From: Embiotoca jacksoni
Lineage: Eukaryota; Chordata; Actinopteri; Embiotocidae
Assembly: GCA_022577435.1 (NCBI GenBank)
Contig: JAKOON010000005.1
Location: 12,117,224-12,181,223, forward strand
Direction: 5' to 3'
Length of the DNA stretch: 64,000 nucleotides
The notes beneath the pieces were generated by a model. That model saw only the letters and a list, made by a program, of their open reading frames with translations. It made no database searches and was not told where the DNA came from. The position numbers and the translations under genes were made by a program. Below, piece after piece: positions 61,993 to 64,000 of this stretch. Position 1 is the stretch's first letter. Every line of letters begins with the position of its first letter.

Positions 61993-64000
61993 ATGACCGA
62001 GAGAGCTAAGAAAGACAAACTCAGGCGAAGTTTATCATCGTCCAAGAGCAGAAAGAGGAGCGATGTTAAAGCTGGGACTTCTGCCAGTGCTGCCACCACC
62101 ACAGCTCCAATCATGTCGTTCTTCAGCAGCCAGCCTCCACCTAAAGTGGCCTGCCCCCTGTGTGGCCTGTTGGTACCCAGATTACGGATCAATGAGCACA
62201 TTGATTTTCAATGTCAGAACTTTGAGAGAGGAGACAGCATTGTCGCCTCAGCAAGTAATAGTGTTGTGTCAAGCACCCAGCTGTTACCGAGAAGGAATCT
62301 CCCAAAGTCCCCGGAGCCGCATCGAAAAGTGGAGGAAGAGGTCCAAGAGACCAAAACAAGTCCTTATTTCAAAAAGAGTAACTTTCAGCAGGCACCACGG
62401 GAGATAAACAGCAAGACTGTTGTCAGGACAATTGACCTGGGAAGTCTGTCCTCAAGGTTGTCTCGAAAATATCACAAGGTACCTGAAAAGAAACAGACAG
62501 AGGATACAAATACACAGACTTTTCCAAACACGGAGATATTTTCTTCTGAGACACTCAATAGCTCACAGAAAGAAAATGTTCTGATTCAGACTTTAGAGGA
62601 CAAAAACAAGTATGTGACAGTCATAACCGCCAGCGTAAACACTCCAGCAGCAGCAGAAGATCCATCATGTTTGGAAAAGGGTCATCATCTTGAACAGAAA
62701 GCATCTAAATCAGAGTCTGTCCACAATTTAGTCACTCAAAACCTTCACTCTTTTCCATCCAAACCAGAAAAAAGAAAAAAGGAAACGACTTCAAATGGAA
62801 AAGCATCTGCTCTCCAAAAGAAAGCAAAATATGAAGGGAACAGTACAGAACCAGAGGAGATGTTGTCTTGTGACAGTACAGCTGAGACAGCTGACATGGA
62901 TCAACATAAAACTGAGACACCTTCTTCTTCTACTTGTGACCCACCTTTGAGTTCAGAGGAAACCTTTGACACAAGTGTTGCAGTGATCAGTAATGATTCA
63001 GTGCCAGAGTCTGTTGCTGGTAACACCACCGGTGACCAGAGCTCTCCTCCCCCGTGGCTTCCCTACTACCTCCGTAACTTCCGGACTGTACTGCAGGCCG
63101 TGCTGGAGAATGAGGACGACAGGGCTTTGTTCAACCAAGACGATATGGTACTTGTACATGCATTTGAGAAGCTATCAGGTATGAATGATTAATACTCAGT
63201 AATGCAATAAAACTAAATTTGATAAATGGCAATAAAATAAGCGCTTAATTGTTCACATGTACTTTCTCTCTCCAAGTCATGGGGCAGAAGCTGTATGTAA
63301 GACTATTTCAGAGGAAACTGAAGTGGCTCCAAGTAAATAAACTGGATTATGAAGAGATATCCAGCGATCTGGGACCTATTGCCCAGCAGCTGGTTCAGAG
63401 TGGTTTTCTACAGACAGGTAAATGATCTCTAACAATTCATTGTAATATTTTAGAACTTCTCAATTCTCCGAGGTTAAAGAAATTCATGTTTTTTTCAGTT
63501 TTTTCTTGGTTCTATTCTTCCAGTTTTAGCTAAAAAAAAATACAACAAAATGTTTGGGTTGAACTCCCAATTCAATCTGCTGAAACACAACACTGACTCA
63601 GATGTGTATATTTTGTATTTTTCTCTGTCACTGCCCACCTATTGGGTTTTTGCATCTCATAGAGAGCGACCTTGAAGACCTGGGGGAGGCTCTGGATCTC
63701 CTGCCAGCTCCCGAACTTAAAGCTCTGGCCAAGACTTTCCATCTGGGAAGTTCAGGGACTCAAAAACAACAGCTAGTGGACAGGCTTTTCCGTCTAAGCA
63801 GGCAAAAGTCTCTCTTCTCTCTGAACCCTGGTCAAAACAACATTGGAGCAGTCATCCTCAAACGGTGAGATGATCATTTATATTGTGTTTGTTTACAGGA
63901 CTAGTATAACAGTCATGATCTGACCCCTGTCCTTCCTTTAAAGGGCAAAGCAGCTCGCAGGTTCCTGTGTGCGTCTGTGTCGTGGCCCTCGGGCTGTCTT
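61993..64000 (+). CDS. fan1: Fanconi-associated nuclease 1, 5' part (cut by the window edge)
   Basis: FAN1 is a structure-specific 5' flap endonuclease recruited to DNA crosslinks by ubiquitinated FANCD2-FANCI. Exons seen: 61,993-63,178; 63,277-63,417; 63,663-63,864; 63,944-64,000 (continues). The start MTERAKKDKLRRSLSSSKSR aligns with the human N-terminus. A UBZ4-type zinc finger has Cys54, Cys57, His69 and Cys74 (CPLCGLLVPRLRINEHIDFQC). The middle of the first exon is disordered with NSSQKENV and YFKKSN words shared with human FAN1. Then come YYLRNFRTVLQAVLENEDD, LYVRLFQRKLKW, a SAP domain (LPAPELKALAKTFHLG onward), and IGAVILKRAKQLAGS at the edge. The TPR and VRR-nuclease domains would lie beyond 64,000. 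It is divergent from apba2. Confidence 0.95.

Overview
This is nuclear DNA from a ray-finned fish, most likely a percomorph teleost. The window carries spliced vertebrate genes, short introns with GT/AG boundaries, abundant (AC)n, (AT)n and pentanucleotide satellites, and interspersed repeats of types common in fish. I cannot name the species.

Layout. About 1-30,200 is intron-dominated and holds the 5' end of a minus-strand gene that I read as tjp1 (ZO-1). It has two alternative N-termini: a CARD-encoding exon pair (29,027-30,107) and a short first exon (20,068-20,165). Both splice in the same phase to a shared exon (12,468-12,609), and the PDZ/SH3/GUK part would lie beyond the left edge. 30,183-34,164 is intergenic. 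34,294-48,211 is a complete minus-strand dual oxidase gene (duox, 33 coding exons, about 1,528 aa by my splice model). Its maturation factor duoxa (49,291-51,348, plus strand, about 321 aa) lies head-to-head with it, with about 250 bp or less between the two predicted 5' ends. 52,627-58,894 is a minus-strand Mint/X11 adaptor, best matched to apba2 (11 coding exons, about 832 aa), with a 5' UTR exon near 61,167. 61,993 to the right edge is the first part of fan1 (plus strand, cut by the window), which shares an upstream region with apba2.

Function. DUOX is a membrane NADPH oxidase with a peroxidase-like ectodomain that makes extracellular H2O2. DUOXA is the ER chaperone needed for its exit and activity, so the divergent promoter couples the two halves of one enzyme. 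APBA2 is a neuronal PTB-PDZ-PDZ adaptor, FAN1 is a DNA-crosslink repair nuclease, and ZO-1 is a tight-junction scaffold. tjp1, apba2 and fan1 all lie in human 15q13, which supports the assignments.

Most notable observations: the CARD-bearing alternative N-terminus predicted for tjp1; a second EF-hand in duox that has lost calcium ligands; a GC-AG intron in duox; two DNA transposons in duox introns with clean ends and target-site duplications; and a tiny upstream ORF created by splicing in apba2. All splice models were built by eye, by matching phases and remembered family sequence. No search or computation was run.
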